Below are positions 42,586 through 52,817 of a stretch of DNA of 64,000 nt, piece after piece. The DNA is taken from positions 3,257,501 through 3,321,500 of the forward strand of contig NZ_JAUTAJ010000004.1 of assembly GCF_030818485.1 (NCBI RefSeq), given 5' to 3'. The stretch is from Pseudoroseomonas cervicalis (GTDB lineage: Bacteria > Pseudomonadota > Alphaproteobacteria > Acetobacterales > Acetobacteraceae). A program made the translations under genes and the position numbers. The notes beneath the pieces were generated by a model. It was given only the letters and a program-made list of their open reading frames with translations. It ran no database searches and had not been told where the DNA came from. How positions within the stretch are numbered: the stretch's first letter is position 1; every line of letters starts with the position of its first letter.

Positions 42586-43929
42586 ATGTTCAGGAAGGTG
42601 CTGATCGCCAATCGCGGCGAGATCGCGCTGCGCGTCCACCGCGCCTGCCAGGAGATGGGCATCAGGACGGTGGCCGTGCACTCCACGGCGGACGCCACCG
42701 CCATGCATGTGCGCCTGGCGGATGAGAGCGTCTGCATCGGCCCGCCCGCCGCGCGCGACAGCTACCTGAACGTCGCCGCCATCCTCTCCGCCGCCAGCAT
42801 CACCGGCGCCGAGGCGATCCATCCCGGCTATGGCTTCCTCTCGGAGAATGCCAATTTCGCCGAGATGGTGGAGGCGCATGGCTTCACCTTCATCGGCCCG
42901 ACCGCCGAGCATATCCGCATGATGGGCGACAAGATCGCCGCCAAGCAGGCGATGATGTCGCTCGGCGTGCCGCTGGTCCCCGGCTCGGATGGCGAGCTGT
43001 CGAGCCTGGAGGAGGCGCGCGAGGTCGCCGACCGGATCAGGTATCCGGTGCTGATCAAGGCCGCCGCCGGCGGTGGCGGGCGCGGCATGAAGGTCGCCCA
43101 TTCGGCGGAGGAGCTGGAGGAGGCCTGGCGCGTCGCCCGCACCGAGGCCAAGGCCGCCTTCGGCAATGACGCGGTCTATATGGAGAAATACCTGGACCGG
43201 CCGCGGCATATCGAGCTGCAGGTGATGGCCGACATGCATGGCAATGTCGTGCATTTCGGCGAGCGCGACTGCTCGCTGCAGCGCCGCCACCAGAAGCTGG
43301 TCGAGGAGGCGGGCTCCCCGGCCCTGACGCCGGCCGAGCGCGAGGCGATCGGCGCCCAGGTGACCCAGGGCCTGTCCAAGCTCGGCTACCGCAATGCCGG
43401 CACGCTGGAATTCCTATGGCAGGACGGCCAGTTCAGCTTCATCGAGATGAACACCCGCCTGCAGGTCGAGCATCCGGTGACCGAGATGGTCTGCGGCATC
43501 GACCTGGTGAAGGAGCAGCTGCGCGTCGCCGCCGGCGAGAAGCTCGGCTACACCCAGGCCGATGTGTCTTTCAGTGGCCATGCGATCGAGTGCCGGATCA
43601 CCGCCGAGGACCCGGAGACCTTCGCCCCCTCGCCGGGGCGGGTGAACACCTTCCACGCCCCGGGCGGGCTGGGCGTGCGGGTCGATAGCGCGCTCTACTC
43701 CGGCTATTCGGTGCCGCCGCACTATGACAGCCTGGTGGCCAAGCTGGTGGTGCATGGCAAGACGCGGGCCGAGGCGATCGGCCGCATGCGCCGGGCGCTG
43801 TCGGAGATGGTGGTGGACGGCATCCGCACCACCCTGCCGCTGCACCAGCGCATCATGGACGACGCCCAGTTCCAGTCGGGCGACTACACCATCCACTGGC
43901 TCGAGCGCTTCGTCGGCCTGAAGGATTGA
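42586..43929 (+). CDS. accC: Biotin carboxylase subunit of acetyl-CoA carboxylase
   Basis: AccC carboxylates biotin on BCCP using ATP and bicarbonate. The 447-residue ATP-grasp enzyme begins [20 protein letters not shown]. The glycine-rich ATP loop [24 protein letters not shown] and the catalytic block [18 protein letters not shown] are intact. It is co-transcribed with accB. A GC hairpin follows the stop. Confidence 0.98.
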   Translation: MFRKVLIANRGEIALRVHRACQEMGIRTVAVHSTADATAMHVRLADESVCIGPPAARDSYLNVAAILSAASITGAEAIHPGYGFLSENANFAEMVEAHGFTFIGPTAEHIRMMGDKIAAKQAMMSLGVPLVPGSDGELSSLEEAREVADRIRYPVLIKAAAGGGGRGMKVAHSAEELEEAWRVARTEAKAAFGNDAVYMEKYLDRPRHIELQVMADMHGNVVHFGERDCSLQRRHQKLVEEAGSPALTPAEREAIGAQVTQGLSKLGYRNAGTLEFLWQDGQFSFIEMNTRLQVEHPVTEMVCGIDLVKEQLRVAAGEKLGYTQADVSFSGHAIECRITAEDPETFAPSPGRVNTFHAPGGLGVRVDSALYSGYSVPPHYDSLVAKLVVHGKTRAEAIGRMRRALSEMVVDGIRTTLPLHQRIMDDAQFQSGDYTIHWLERFVGLKD

Positions 43930-43934
43930 GACCG

Positions 43935-43971
43935 GGCGGGCGGCGCGGGGTGTTGCTCCGGGCCGCCCGCC
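43935..43971 (+). terminator. GC hairpin after accC
   Basis: A 10-bp stem (43935-43944 / 43962-43971) with an internal smaller hairpin lies 5 bases after accC and lacks a T run. It is probably a terminator or 3' stabiliser. The remaining bases to 44173 show no recognisable element. Confidence 0.4.
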
Positions 43972-44173
43972 GCTTCCGGCGCGCTCGCCCCCTTGGCCAT
44001 CCGGCATGGCCTGGCCCGCGCCCCGTCGCGCCGGCCCGCCGCGCCGCTCGCCGGATCGTGGCAGGGCTGCCAACTTCTTTTCATCTTTTCGCTATCCAAC
44101 CCAGGCAGCCTGACGGCGATCCCTGCCGTTTGTCATGACAGGACCGCCGGATTTTCGAGCTTCGGGAAGAGTG

Positions 44174-46822
44174 ATGAACGGCCTCACCTCCGTGCCGCCC
44201 CCCTCCGCCGAAACGCTGCAGAGCCTGGCGCCGCCGGCCGATGCCGCCCGCCGCGCCCGTCGCTGGGCGATGCTGCGGCCCTGGCTGCTGCTGGGCGGCG
44301 GCGGCGTCATGGCCGCGCTGGCGCTGCTGGCGCTGCATGGCCTGTCGCATGAGCTCGACTACGCCACCGTCATGGCCGGGCTGTCGCAGCAGAGCCCCTG
44401 GACCATCCTGGCCGCGCTCGGCGCCACGGCGCTGAGCTTCCTGGCGATGACCGGCTACGACCTCTCGGCGCTGCGGCATGTGGCGCCGGGGGCGGTGCCG
44501 CGGCGCATCGCCATGCTGGCGGCCTTCTGCGGCTTCGCGCTCAGCAACACGGTGGGGGTGGGCGCCTTCACGGGGGCGGCGGTGCGCTGGCGCATCTATG
44601 CCGCGGCCGGGCTGAAGCCGGAGCGCATCACCCGGCTGCTGGTCTTCGTCACCGCCAGCTTCGTGCTGGGGCTGTTCGCGGTCGGCGCGCTCGGGCTGCT
44701 GGCCACCGCCGAATCGGTCGATGACTGGTCCGGCCTGCCGCCCGATTTGCTGCGCGGCATCGCCCTGGCCATCCTGGCCGGCATGGCCGCGCTGGCGGTG
44801 TGGGGAAGGCTGCGGCCGGGGCGGCTGCGGGTCCGTGGCATCGGCTTCCGGGTGCCACCGCTGAAGCTGGTGGCCTTCCAGGGGCTGGTCTCGCTGGTCG
44901 ATATCGGCGCCGCCGCCACCGTGCTCTGGCTGCTGCTGCCGGATGGCGTGGTCGATCTGCCCTTCTTCATGGCGCTCTATGCGGTGGCGATCGCCATCGG
45001 CGCCGCCAGCCATCTGCCCGGCGGCATCGGCGTGTTCGAGGCGGTGGTGCTGCTGGCCTTCCAGAACACCGGTGTCAGCCTGGACCAGGTGGCCACCGCC
45101 CTGGTGCTGTACCGGCTGATCTATTTCGCCCTGCCGCTCTGCCTGGCGCTGCTGCTGCTGGCGGGGTTCGAGGCCAGCCGCCGCGCGCATCTGCTGCAGG
45201 GCGGCACCCGCGCGGTGCGGGCGGCGACGCGGCTGATGCCGCGCTTCCTCGGCGCCATGGCCTTCGCCGCCGGCGCCGCGCTGCTGCTGGGCGGCGTCAC
45301 GCCCCCCTCGGGCGAGGTGCCGGGGCTGCTCGCCCCCGCCTTGCCGCTGCCGCTCTTCGAGGCCAGCCATCTGATCGCCAGCGTCGGCGGGCTGCTGCTG
45401 CTCTTCGTGGCGCATGGGCTGGTGCACCGGCTGGACGGCGCCTGGTGGCTGGCGCTCGCGCTCGCGCTGGGCGGCCTCGTGCTCAGCGTGGCGCGCGGCG
45501 GCGGCGAGCTGGAGCTCGGCCTGCTGGCGCTGCTGGCGGTCGCCCTGCTGGCCTCGCATGAGCGCTTCGACCGCCGCGCCCAGATGCTGGCGCCGAGCTT
45601 CACCCCCGGCTGGTGGCTGGCGGTGATCGGCGTGGTCGGGGCGGCCACCTGGCTGCTGTTCTTCGCGCATCGCGATGTCGAATATTCCCGCCAGCTCTGG
45701 TGGCAGTTCGAGCTGGACGCCTCCGCCCCGCGCGGCATGCGCACCACGCTCGGCATCGTGCTGGCGCTGTTCGCCGCCGGGCTCTGGGCGCTGCTGCGCC
45801 CGGCCCGCAGCACCGTCCACCCGCCGACGCCGGAGGAGCTGGCCCGCGCCACCGCCATCCTGGCCAGCCAGGACCGGGCGGATGCCAATCTCGTCCGCAT
45901 GGGCGACAAGGCGCTGCTCTTCGCGCCCGAGGGCGATGCCTTCATCATGTATGGCCGGCGCGGCCGCTCCTGGATCGCGCTCTCCGACCCGGTGGGGCCG
46001 AAGGCGCGGCGGGTGGAGCTGGTCTGGCGCTTCGTCGAGATGGCGGACGCCCAGGGCGGGCGCGCCGCCTTCTACCAGGCGCGGCCGGAGAATCTGCCGC
46101 TCTACATCGATGCCGGGCTGCAGCCGCTGAAGCTGGGCGAGGCGGCGCGGGTGCCGCTGGCCGGCTTCAGCCTGACCGGCAAGTCGCGCCAGCCGCTGCG
46201 CAGCGCGCTGAACCGCGCCGAGCGCGAGGGGCTGCGCTTCGAGCTGGTCCCCCCTGACCAGGTGGCGCCCCTGCTCCCCGAACTGAAAAAAATCTCAGAC
46301 GAATGGCTGGCGCAGCACCGGGCGCGGGAGAAGGCTTTTTCTCTCGGCTCCTTCGAGCCTGCCTATGTCGCCTCCCAGCCGGTGGCGGTGGTGCGCGGGC
46401 CAGAGGATGCGATCATCGCCTTCGCCACCGTCATGGACACGCCGGGCGCGCGCACCGACATGTCGATCGACCTGATGCGCCACCGCCCGGTCATGCCGCC
46501 CGGCACCATGGATTTCCTGTTCCTGAAGCTGATCCTGATGGCCAAGGAGCAGGGCTATGGCCATTTCGACCTGGGCATGGCGCCGCTTTCGGGCCTGGCC
46601 GCGCACCGGCTGGCGCCGGTCTGGTACCGCCTGGGCGGGCTGGTCTTCCGCCGCGGCGAGCGCTTCTACAATTTCCGCGGGCTGCGCGCCTTCAAGGAGA
46701 AGTTCGAGCCGGTCTGGGAGCCCCGCTATCTCTGCACCCCCGGCGGGCTGGACCCCTGGGTGGTGCTGGCCGATGTGGCGGCGCTGCAATCGGGCGGGCT
46801 GCGCGGGGTGATCGGCAAGTGA
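44174..46822 (+). CDS. mprF: Phosphatidylglycerol lysyltransferase/flippase MprF (LpiA)
   Basis: MprF transfers lysine from Lys-tRNA to phosphatidylglycerol and flips the product, which lowers the negative surface charge and protects against cationic peptides and acid. The start at 44174 (MNGLTSVPPP) has GGGAAGAG upstream; an ATG at 44135 lacks a good site. The 882-residue protein has an N-terminal flippase with about 14 helices (AIAIGAASHLPGGIGVFEAV) and a C-terminal synthase (residues about 560-870) of the DUF2156 GNAT-like fold (KSRQPLRSALNRAEREGLRF and YGHFDLGMAPLSGL). acvB follows after 82 bases. Confidence 0.93.
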   Translation: MNGLTSVPPPSAETLQSLAPPADAARRARRWAMLRPWLLLGGGGVMAALALLALHGLSHELDYATVMAGLSQQSPWTILAALGATALSFLAMTGYDLSALRHVAPGAVPRRIAMLAAFCGFALSNTVGVGAFTGAAVRWRIYAAAGLKPERITRLLVFVTASFVLGLFAVGALGLLATAESVDDWSGLPPDLLRGIALAILAGMAALAVWGRLRPGRLRVRGIGFRVPPLKLVAFQGLVSLVDIGAAATVLWLLLPDGVVDLPFFMALYAVAIAIGAASHLPGGIGVFEAVVLLAFQNTGVSLDQVATALVLYRLIYFALPLCLALLLLAGFEASRRAHLLQGGTRAVRAATRLMPRFLGAMAFAAGAALLLGGVTPPSGEVPGLLAPALPLPLFEASHLIASVGGLLLLFVAHGLVHRLDGAWWLALALALGGLVLSVARGGGELELGLLALLAVALLASHERFDRRAQMLAPSFTPGWWLAVIGVVGAATWLLFFAHRDVEYSRQLWWQFELDASAPRGMRTTLGIVLALFAAGLWALLRPARSTVHPPTPEELARATAILASQDRADANLVRMGDKALLFAPEGDAFIMYGRRGRSWIALSDPVGPKARRVELVWRFVEMADAQGGRAAFYQARPENLPLYIDAGLQPLKLGEAARVPLAGFSLTGKSRQPLRSALNRAEREGLRFELVPPDQVAPLLPELKKISDEWLAQHRAREKAFSLGSFEPAYVASQPVAVVRGPEDAIIAFATVMDTPGARTDMSIDLMRHRPVMPPGTMDFLFLKLILMAKEQGYGHFDLGMAPLSGLAAHRLAPVWYRLGGLVFRRGERFYNFRGLRAFKEKFEPVWEPRYLCTPGGLDPWVVLADVAALQSGGLRGVIGK

Positions 46823-46904
46823 GCCGCCCCGCATCCGGCGGCGGGCTGCGCCGTTCCTGTCACCGCCGGCCCGGGGCGGGCGGCAGCGCTGAGAGAGGGT
46901 GTCC

Positions 46905-47615
46905 ATGAAACGACGCGGTCTGCTGGCGGCCGGGGCCGCCCTTGGCGGCGGGCTGGTGCTGGCCCGCCCGGCGCTGGCGCAGCGCGACACCTCCACCTGG
47001 CTGGTCGAGATGGCGCCGCGCCAGAAGCGGGGCGATGTCTTCGCCATCATCCTCTCCGGCGATGGCGGCTGGCGCGACCTGGACCGGCAGATCGGCCGCC
47101 ACATGCGCGACCGCGGCGTGCCGGTGCTGGGCTTCGACTGCCTGAACTGGTTCTGGCGCCGCCGCACGCCGGAGGAGGTGGCGGCCGAGCTGGACCGCGT
47201 CATCGCCCTCTATGCCAGCAAGTGGCAGGTCTCGCAGGTGGCGCTGATCGGCTATTCCTTCGGCGCCGATGTCATGCCCTTCGCCTGGAACCGCATGAAG
47301 CCGGAGAGCAAGGCCCGGGTGGTGCTGATCTCGCTGCTGGCCTTCGCCCGGGACGCGGCCTTCGAGATCAAGATCGGCGATTTCATCGGCCTGTCGCGGC
47401 CGAGCGCCCTGCCCACCGCGCCCGAGATCCCCGGCCTGCCGGCCGACAAGGTGCAATGCGTCTATGGGTCGGAGGAGGAGGCGGAGACCGCCTGCCTCGC
47501 CTTCCAGAACACGCCGGCGCAGATCATCCGCCTGCCGGGCGGCCACCATTTCGACGAGAACTACCCGGCCCTGGCCGAGCGCATCCTGGCGCGGATGCCC
47601 CGCCCGGCCCCATGA
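46905..47615 (+). CDS. VirJ/AcvB-type alpha/beta hydrolase, probable lysyl-phosphatidylglycerol hydrolase
   Basis: An exported alpha/beta hydrolase of 236 residues. The signal [20 protein letters not shown] carries an RR pair that could direct Tat or Sec export. The nucleophile elbow is GYSFGAD, followed by the family segment [14 protein letters not shown]. The late histidine (GGHHFDENY) completes the triad. In Agrobacterium, acvB lies next to lpiA and its product hydrolyses lysyl-PG in the periplasm; the same neighbourhood here suggests the same role. The start at 46905 has GAGAGAGGG 5 bases upstream. aat overlaps its stop. Confidence 0.85.
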   Translation: MKRRGLLAAGAALGGGLVLARPALAQRDTSTWLVEMAPRQKRGDVFAIILSGDGGWRDLDRQIGRHMRDRGVPVLGFDCLNWFWRRRTPEEVAAELDRVIALYASKWQVSQVALIGYSFGADVMPFAWNRMKPESKARVVLISLLAFARDAAFEIKIGDFIGLSRPSALPTAPEIPGLPADKVQCVYGSEEEAETACLAFQNTPAQIIRLPGGHHFDENYPALAERILARMPRPAP

Positions 47616-48289
47616 TGGGCGGCATGTCGCGCCGCCCGCTGGAGATCACGCCCGAGCTGCTGTTGCGCGCCTATCGCGCCGGCCTGTTCCCGATGGCCGA
47701 ATCGCGCGAGGGGCGCCGGCTCTACTGGCTGGACCCGGAGCTGCGCGGCATCCTGCCGCTGGAGGGCTTCCACCTGCCGCGCCGGCTGCTGCGCACCGTG
47801 CTCTCCGGCCCCTACCGGGTGACGGTCAACCAGGCCTTCGCCGCCACCATCGCCGGCTGCGCCGCCCCCGCCCCGGGACGCGAGGATTCCTGGATCAACC
47901 CGGAGATCGAGACGCTGTTCACCACGCTGCACCGCATGGGCCATGGCCATTCGGTGGAGAGCTGGGCGGGGGAGGAGCTGGTGGGCGGGCTGTATGGCGT
48001 GGCCCTCGGCGGCGCCTTCTTCGGCGAGAGCATGTTCAGCCGCGCCCGCGACGCCTCCAAGGTGGCGCTGGTGCATCTGGTGGCGCGGCTGCGGCTGGGC
48101 GGCTTCACCCTGCTCGACACCCAGTTCATCACCGGCCATCTGGAGCAGTTCGGCGCCTGCGAGATCCCGCGCGCCGCCTACAAGCAGCGCCTGGCCGAGG
48201 CGATGGCGATCGAGGCGGCCTTTCCGGCCGAGCCGGAGGGGCTGGAAGCGGCGATCCGCGCGCTGCGGCCGCCGGGCGGCGAGGGCTAG
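47612..48289 (+). CDS. aat: Leucyl/phenylalanyl-tRNA-protein transferase
   Basis: Aat adds Leu or Phe from tRNA to proteins with N-terminal Arg or Lys, marking them for ClpS-ClpAP. The 225-residue protein starts at 47612 (ATGA overlap with acvB); two in-frame ATGs follow at 47615 and 47624 and cannot be distinguished by eye. Family blocks are [74 protein letters not shown] and [15 protein letters not shown]. Its stop codon shares CTAG with the convergent gene. Confidence 0.95.
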   Translation: MMGGMSRRPLEITPELLLRAYRAGLFPMAESREGRRLYWLDPELRGILPLEGFHLPRRLLRTVLSGPYRVTVNQAFAATIAGCAAPAPGREDSWINPEIETLFTTLHRMGHGHSVESWAGEELVGGLYGVALGGAFFGESMFSRARDASKVALVHLVARLRLGGFTLLDTQFITGHLEQFGACEIPRAAYKQRLAEAMAIEAAFPAEPEGLEAAIRALRPPGGEG

Positions 48290-48756
48290 GCCCCGGCCGG
48301 GTTCCAGGGCTTCAGCACCGCGACCGGCGCTTCCGGCGCCGGCCAGAGCTGGATGAGGTAGTGGTCCTCCCCCTCCAGCCCGTCCTCGCTCAGCCGGTCC
48401 AGGCCGGAGGCCAGCAGGCGCAGCCGCAGCGGGCCGGGCGGCACGGCGAGCCTTGTGGCGTCGGGCCAGGAATCGGTGCAGCCGGCCAGCACCAGCATGC
48501 CGGCGGTGACCAGCGAGGCCTCGGCCGCCTGGTCGACCCCCGCCAGCGCCAGCGGCGGCGGCGTGTCATGCAGCTCGACGCGCACCGGGACATGGGTGTT
48601 GCGGGCAGTGGCGATGCCGATCTCGCCGGGCTGGGCGATCAGCCCGGCGGCCAGATCCGCATCGGTCCAGTGCCGCGCCTCGGTCTTCGCCGCTGCGTCG
48701 GCCAGGTAGAATTGGTGGTAATCGGCGAAAACCGGGCCGGCATGGAGCAGCTGCAT
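48286..48756 (-). CDS. Conserved hypothetical protein (weak ComJ-like pattern)
   Basis: A 156-residue soluble protein with no signal peptide or membrane helix. The N-terminal [11 protein letters not shown], then [21 protein letters not shown] and [14 protein letters not shown] resemble the beta-sandwich layout of ComJ-type competence proteins, but this is from memory and weak. It is convergent with aat, the two stop codons overlapping at CTAG (48286-48289). It lies downstream of otsA on the same strand, across a GC palindrome (48814-48855). Confidence 0.55.
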   Translation of the reverse strand: MQLLHAGPVFADYHQFYLADAAAKTEARHWTDADLAAGLIAQPGEIGIATARNTHVPVRVELHDTPPPLALAGVDQAAEASLVTAGMLVLAGCTDSWPDATRLAVPPGPLRLRLLASGLDRLSEDGLEGEDHYLIQLWPAPEAPVAVLKPWNPAGA

Positions 48757-48867
48757 GGCGGGGCTTTCCGGTCGCGGCCTGTGGGCGCCAGGGAACGGGC
48801 TCGGGGATCGGGGCCAGGGGAGGGCGAGGGGGGCCGGCCCCCGCCCTTTCCCTGGTCCCGCCCCGGC

Positions 48868-50295
48868 TCAGTTCCGGGTGGGCGCGGCCCAGAGCAGATC
48901 CTGCTCGGGCAGCGGCAGTTCCTCCAGCTCGGCCAGGAAGCTCTCGGCCCAGCGCGTCGCGGTCTGCTCCTCCAGCCCGCGCATCATGCTCTCCCAGCGC
49001 TCGCGGCGCTCGCCCAGCGGCATCTTCAGCGCCTGGTCCAGGCGCTCGGCGATGGCCTCGGCGTCCAGCGGGTTGACCAGCAGGGCGCCATCCATGTTCT
49101 CCGCCGCGCCGGCGAAGGAGGAGAGCACCAGCACGCCCGGATCCTCGGGGTCCTGCGCCGCCACATATTCCTTGGCGACCAGGTTCATGCCGTCGCGCAG
49201 CGGGGTGACCAGGCCGACCCGCGCGGCGCGGTAGAAGCCGGCCAGGGTGTCGCGCGCCACGGCGCGGGCCACATAGCGCACCGGCGTCCAGTCGAACTCG
49301 GCATAGTCGCCATTGATGCGGCCGGCCAGCGTGTCCAGCTCGCGGCGGAGGTTGCGGTAGCTGGCCACCTCGTTGCGGCTGCGGGCGGCGACCTGCAGAT
49401 AGGTCACCTTGTTCAGATGCTCGGGGAATTTGGCCAGCAGGGCGGCGAAGCCGCGCATGCGGTGCGGCAGGCCCTTGGTGTAGTCCAGCCGCTCGGCGCC
49501 GACGATCAGCGAGCGGTCGCCCATGCTGGCGGCCAGGCGCTGGGTCTCCGGGCCATAGGCGGCCTTGCGGGCAAGCGTCGCGAAGCCGCGCGTGTCGATG
49601 CCGATCGGATGGGCGGAAAGCTGCGTGCGGCGCATCTGGCCAGCCACCTCGCCGCGGACGCCGCCGGTGGCGTCCGGGGTCAGGCCCAGCCCGTCCTGGA
49701 AGCAGTTGATCATGCCGCTGAGGTCGCGCTTGGTCTGCACGCCGACCAGGTCATAGGCCAGCAGGTCCCGCAGCAGCCGCTCGGCGTCGGGAAGCGCCGA
49801 GAGCACCGCCCAGGGCGGGAAGGGGATGTGCAGGAAGAAGCCGATGCGCTGCCTGGCGCCCAGCGCGCGCAGCTCGGCGGCCATCGGGATCAGCTGGTAG
49901 TCATGGATCCAGATGGTGTCCTCGGGGCCCAGCAGCGGCAGCAGCGCCTGGGCGAAATCCCGGTTCACCTTGCGGTAGGAGGCGGCCTCCTGCCGGTCAT
50001 ACTCCATCAGGCCGAGGCGGAAATGGAAGAGCGGCCAGAGGGTGTTGTTCGAGTAGCCGGCGTAGAAGCCCTTATGGTCTTCCTCGGTCAGGTCGATGGT
50101 GGCGTAGTCGATGCCGGCGGAGCGCACCCGGCGGGGTTCCAGCGAGGCATCCTTGCGGGTCTCGCCGCTCCAGCCGAACCACAGCCCGCCGCTGGCCTTC
50201 AGCGAATCCTTCAGCCCTACGGCCAGGCCGCCGGCCGAGGGTTCGCCGCGCCGCGGCACGGCGACGCGGTTGGAGACGACGACTACCCGCCCCAC
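48868..50295 (-). CDS. otsA: Trehalose-6-phosphate synthase
   Basis: OtsA joins glucose from UDP-glucose to glucose-6-phosphate. The start is GTG 50295 (VGRVVVVSNRVAVP), giving 475 residues; the frame continues 47 codons upstream but that part overlaps the GH15 gene. Signatures are GGLAVGLKDSLKASGGLWFG, the WIHDYQLIPMAAEL block, RLDYTKGLPHR and PLRDGMNLVAKEYVAAQDPE with the UDP-binding region. It overlaps the GH15 gene by 13 bases. The downstream GC palindrome at 48814-48855 probably ends the transcript. Confidence 0.95.
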   Translation of the reverse strand: MGRVVVVSNRVAVPRRGEPSAGGLAVGLKDSLKASGGLWFGWSGETRKDASLEPRRVRSAGIDYATIDLTEEDHKGFYAGYSNNTLWPLFHFRLGLMEYDRQEAASYRKVNRDFAQALLPLLGPEDTIWIHDYQLIPMAAELRALGARQRIGFFLHIPFPPWAVLSALPDAERLLRDLLAYDLVGVQTKRDLSGMINCFQDGLGLTPDATGGVRGEVAGQMRRTQLSAHPIGIDTRGFATLARKAAYGPETQRLAASMGDRSLIVGAERLDYTKGLPHRMRGFAALLAKFPEHLNKVTYLQVAARSRNEVASYRNLRRELDTLAGRINGDYAEFDWTPVRYVARAVARDTLAGFYRAARVGLVTPLRDGMNLVAKEYVAAQDPEDPGVLVLSSFAGAAENMDGALLVNPLDAEAIAERLDQALKMPLGERRERWESMMRGLEEQTATRWAESFLAELEELPLPEQDLLWAAPTRN

Positions 50296-52100
50296 AGACC
50301 GTGCTCCCACGAACGGCTCAAACGCATCGCCGACAGAATCAGACCAACATGGGAGTAGGTCTGAGGAAAATTCCCCCAGAGCCGGTTCCGTGTCGGGTCC
50401 AAGTCCTCCGCCAACAAGCCCAGGTGATTCCGGCACGACAGGATGCTCCCGAACATGGCGCGCGCCTCCTCCGTCCGGCCGGCGGCCGCAAGCGCGTCCA
50501 CATACCAGAACGAACAGACCAGGAAGGCGGTTTCAGGTTTCCCGAAATCGTCAGCCATGTCGTAGCGGTAGAGAAAGCCATTGTGCATCAGGCGCCGCCC
50601 GATCATGTCGAGCGTGCCGCGGAAGCGGGGGTCGGTGGCCGGCAGGAAGCCGATCTCGGGCAGCAGCAGCAGGGCGGCGTCCATGCCGTCGCTCTCGAAA
50701 CTCTCGACGAAGCTGCCGAGATGCGGGCGGAAGGCCTTCTCGCAGATCACCGCATGCAGCTCGCGCGCCGCGCGGGCCCAGCGCTCGGCGCGGTCGGGCA
50801 GGCCGAGATGCCGGGCGATGCCGGCCAGACGCGCCATGCCGGCCCAGCACATGGCGGCCGAGAAGGTGTGGATGCGGGCCCGGCCGCGATATTCCCAGAT
50901 GCCGGCATCGGGGGTGAGCGCGCGGGCCTCGGCCTGCTCGCCCAGCGTCTCCAGCAGGCGGAACAGCGGCTCGCCGGCCGGGCGCGGCAGGCGCTGGTCG
51001 AAGAACATCTGGGCGGCGGCCATGATGACCGAGCCATAGACGTCGTTCTGCACCTGGTCGGCCGCCTGGTTGCCGACGCGCACCGGCCCCATGCCGAGGA
51101 AGCCGGGCAGCGCCTCCTCGATCCGCTCCGGCATGGGCAGCGAGGGCACCAGCGGGTAGCAGGGCTTCAGCACCCCGCCCGGGGAGATCGCCACCACATT
51201 GGTCACGTAGCGGATGTATTCTTCCATGGTGCGGGTGGCGCCGAGGCGGTTCAGCGCCTGCACGGTGAACAGCGCGTCGCGCAGCCAGCAATAGCGGTAG
51301 TCCCAGTTGCGCTCGGTGTCCGGCGCCTCGGGGATCGAGGTGGTCAGCGCGGCCACCACCGCCCCCGTCTCCTCGAAGGTGCAGAGCTTGAGGGTGATGG
51401 CGGCGCGGATCACCGCATCCTGCCATTCGAAGGGCAGGTGCAGGCCGCGCGTCCAGTCCAGCCAATAGGCCTCGGTCTCGCGGATGAATTCCTGGCCGAT
51501 GGCGTCCGCGCCCTCCGGCACCGTCTCGTCGGGGCCCAGGATGAGCGTCACCGGCTGGTCGAGCAGGAAGGGCGCCTCCTCGGCCAGGCAGGCCAGCGGC
51601 GCGTCGGTCGTCACCCGCAGCGCCGCATCCTCGGTGAAGTAGCGCAGATGGTTGGAGCCGGAGCGGCGCACCGGCCGGTCCTGCCCCCAATGGGCGCGCG
51701 GGCGGATGCGCAGGCGGATCAGCGGCTGGCCGGAGAGCGGCTCGATGCGGCGGACCAGCATGGGCGGGCGGAAGGGGCGGCCGAAGCGGCGGAAGCGCGG
51801 CGCCGCATCGGTGATGCGGATGCGGTTGCCCTTCTCGTCGATCAGCTCGGTCTCGAGGATGGCGGTGTTGCGGCGGTAGCTCTGGCGGGTCTCCACCATG
51901 CCCACCAGCTCGCATTCCATGAAGCCGTCCTGCGGCGCCTCGCCGCCGAGGAGCGCGGAGAAGACCGGGTCGCCATCGAAGCGCGGCCAGCAGAGCCAGG
52001 AGCAGCGGCCGGCGCGGTCGAACAGCCCGGCGATGATGCCATTGCCGACCGGGGCGAGGTCGAGCGGCTGGGGCCCGGCGGGCGGAAGCGGCGGCGTCAT
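50283..52100 (-). CDS. Glycoside hydrolase family 15 protein (glucoamylase/trehalase-like)
   Basis: A 605-residue (alpha/alpha)6-barrel hydrolase. The N-terminal domain begins PLDLAPVGNGIIAGLFDRAG. The GH15 signature with the catalytic acid region is RNWDYRYCWLRDALFTVQAL, and NQAADQVQNDVYG is conserved further on. No signal peptide is seen, so it is cytosolic. GH15 proteins between ots genes have been assigned trehalase or glucoamylase activity; the substrate here is not determined by sequence. Its start overlaps the otsB stop by 4 bases and its end overlaps otsA. Confidence 0.9.
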   Translation of the reverse strand: MTPPLPPAGPQPLDLAPVGNGIIAGLFDRAGRCSWLCWPRFDGDPVFSALLGGEAPQDGFMECELVGMVETRQSYRRNTAILETELIDEKGNRIRITDAAPRFRRFGRPFRPPMLVRRIEPLSGQPLIRLRIRPRAHWGQDRPVRRSGSNHLRYFTEDAALRVTTDAPLACLAEEAPFLLDQPVTLILGPDETVPEGADAIGQEFIRETEAYWLDWTRGLHLPFEWQDAVIRAAITLKLCTFEETGAVVAALTTSIPEAPDTERNWDYRYCWLRDALFTVQALNRLGATRTMEEYIRYVTNVVAISPGGVLKPCYPLVPSLPMPERIEEALPGFLGMGPVRVGNQAADQVQNDVYGSVIMAAAQMFFDQRLPRPAGEPLFRLLETLGEQAEARALTPDAGIWEYRGRARIHTFSAAMCWAGMARLAGIARHLGLPDRAERWARAARELHAVICEKAFRPHLGSFVESFESDGMDAALLLLPEIGFLPATDPRFRGTLDMIGRRLMHNGFLYRYDMADDFGKPETAFLVCSFWYVDALAAAGRTEEARAMFGSILSCRNHLGLLAEDLDPTRNRLWGNFPQTYSHVGLILSAMRLSRSWEHGLWGG

Positions 52101-52817
52101 GCCGCCATCCGCCCGGCGATGCGCTCCAGCCAGTCATGCACCGCCGAGGGGCCGGGGAAATCCATCGGGATGCGGTAGCCGGTGCCGCCGAGCTCGGCGC
52201 AGGCATCGATGCCGAACTGGTCGGTGACGTCGTCGCCGATGAAGACCGGCTGGCGGCCGGCGAAGGGGGCGTGGCGCATCAGCCAGCGCACGGCGCTGCC
52301 CTTGTCGAGGCCCTTGGGCCGCAGCTCGGCCGCGGCATGGGCGGGCATCACCTGGAAGTCGCTGCCCTCGACCATGGCCTGCAGGAAGCCGGTGGCGGCC
52401 GGGCCCTTCTCCGGGTTGGCGCGGAAATGCAGCACGAAGCCGTATTGCTTGGGCTCGAAGAGCAGGCCCTCGGCCGCGGCGAAGGTCTGGGCGCGGTCGC
52501 GCCAGGCCTCGGGCGGGGTGGGCGGCGGCGGCCATGGGCGGGATCGCAGCGCCCGGCAGGCCAGAGGCATCGATGATGGTGCCATGCTCGGCGGCATAGG
52601 CGATGGGCGGGGTGCTGGTCAGCGCGCGCGCCACCTCCAGCCCGCGGCCGGTGACGATGGCGACCGCCCCGCCCAGCCGGTCCGACAGCCGGGCCAGCAG
52701 GCCGGGCAGATGCGGCGGCACCACCACGGCGTCCGGGCGCGGGGCGATCTCGATCAGCGTCCCGTCGAGGTCGAGGAACAGGGCGGCGTGCGGCGAGGGA
52801 AGCGGCGGCATGGACAT
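52097..52817 (-). pseudogene. otsB: Trehalose-6-phosphate phosphatase gene, interrupted by a 1-base insertion
   Basis: OtsB removes phosphate from trehalose-6-phosphate. The frame from ATG 52817 encodes MSMPPLPSPHAALFLDLDGT (HAD motif I) through AAEHGTIIDASGLPGAAIPP, then is lost. The neighbouring frame resumes with PPPTPPEAWRDRAQTFAAAE and ends with motif III FIGDDVTDQFGIDAC and the stop at 52097. The span of 721 bases is one more than a multiple of three. The extra base lies in the G/C-rich run about 52512-52532. Corrected length is about 239 residues. It is first in an otsB-GH15-otsA unit; a sequence error is the likeliest cause. Confidence 0.88.

Noticed and set aside
47464..50358. 964-codon plus-strand frame across acvB, aat and antisense to otsA
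   Set aside because: It crosses several well-supported genes in the wrong frame or strand.
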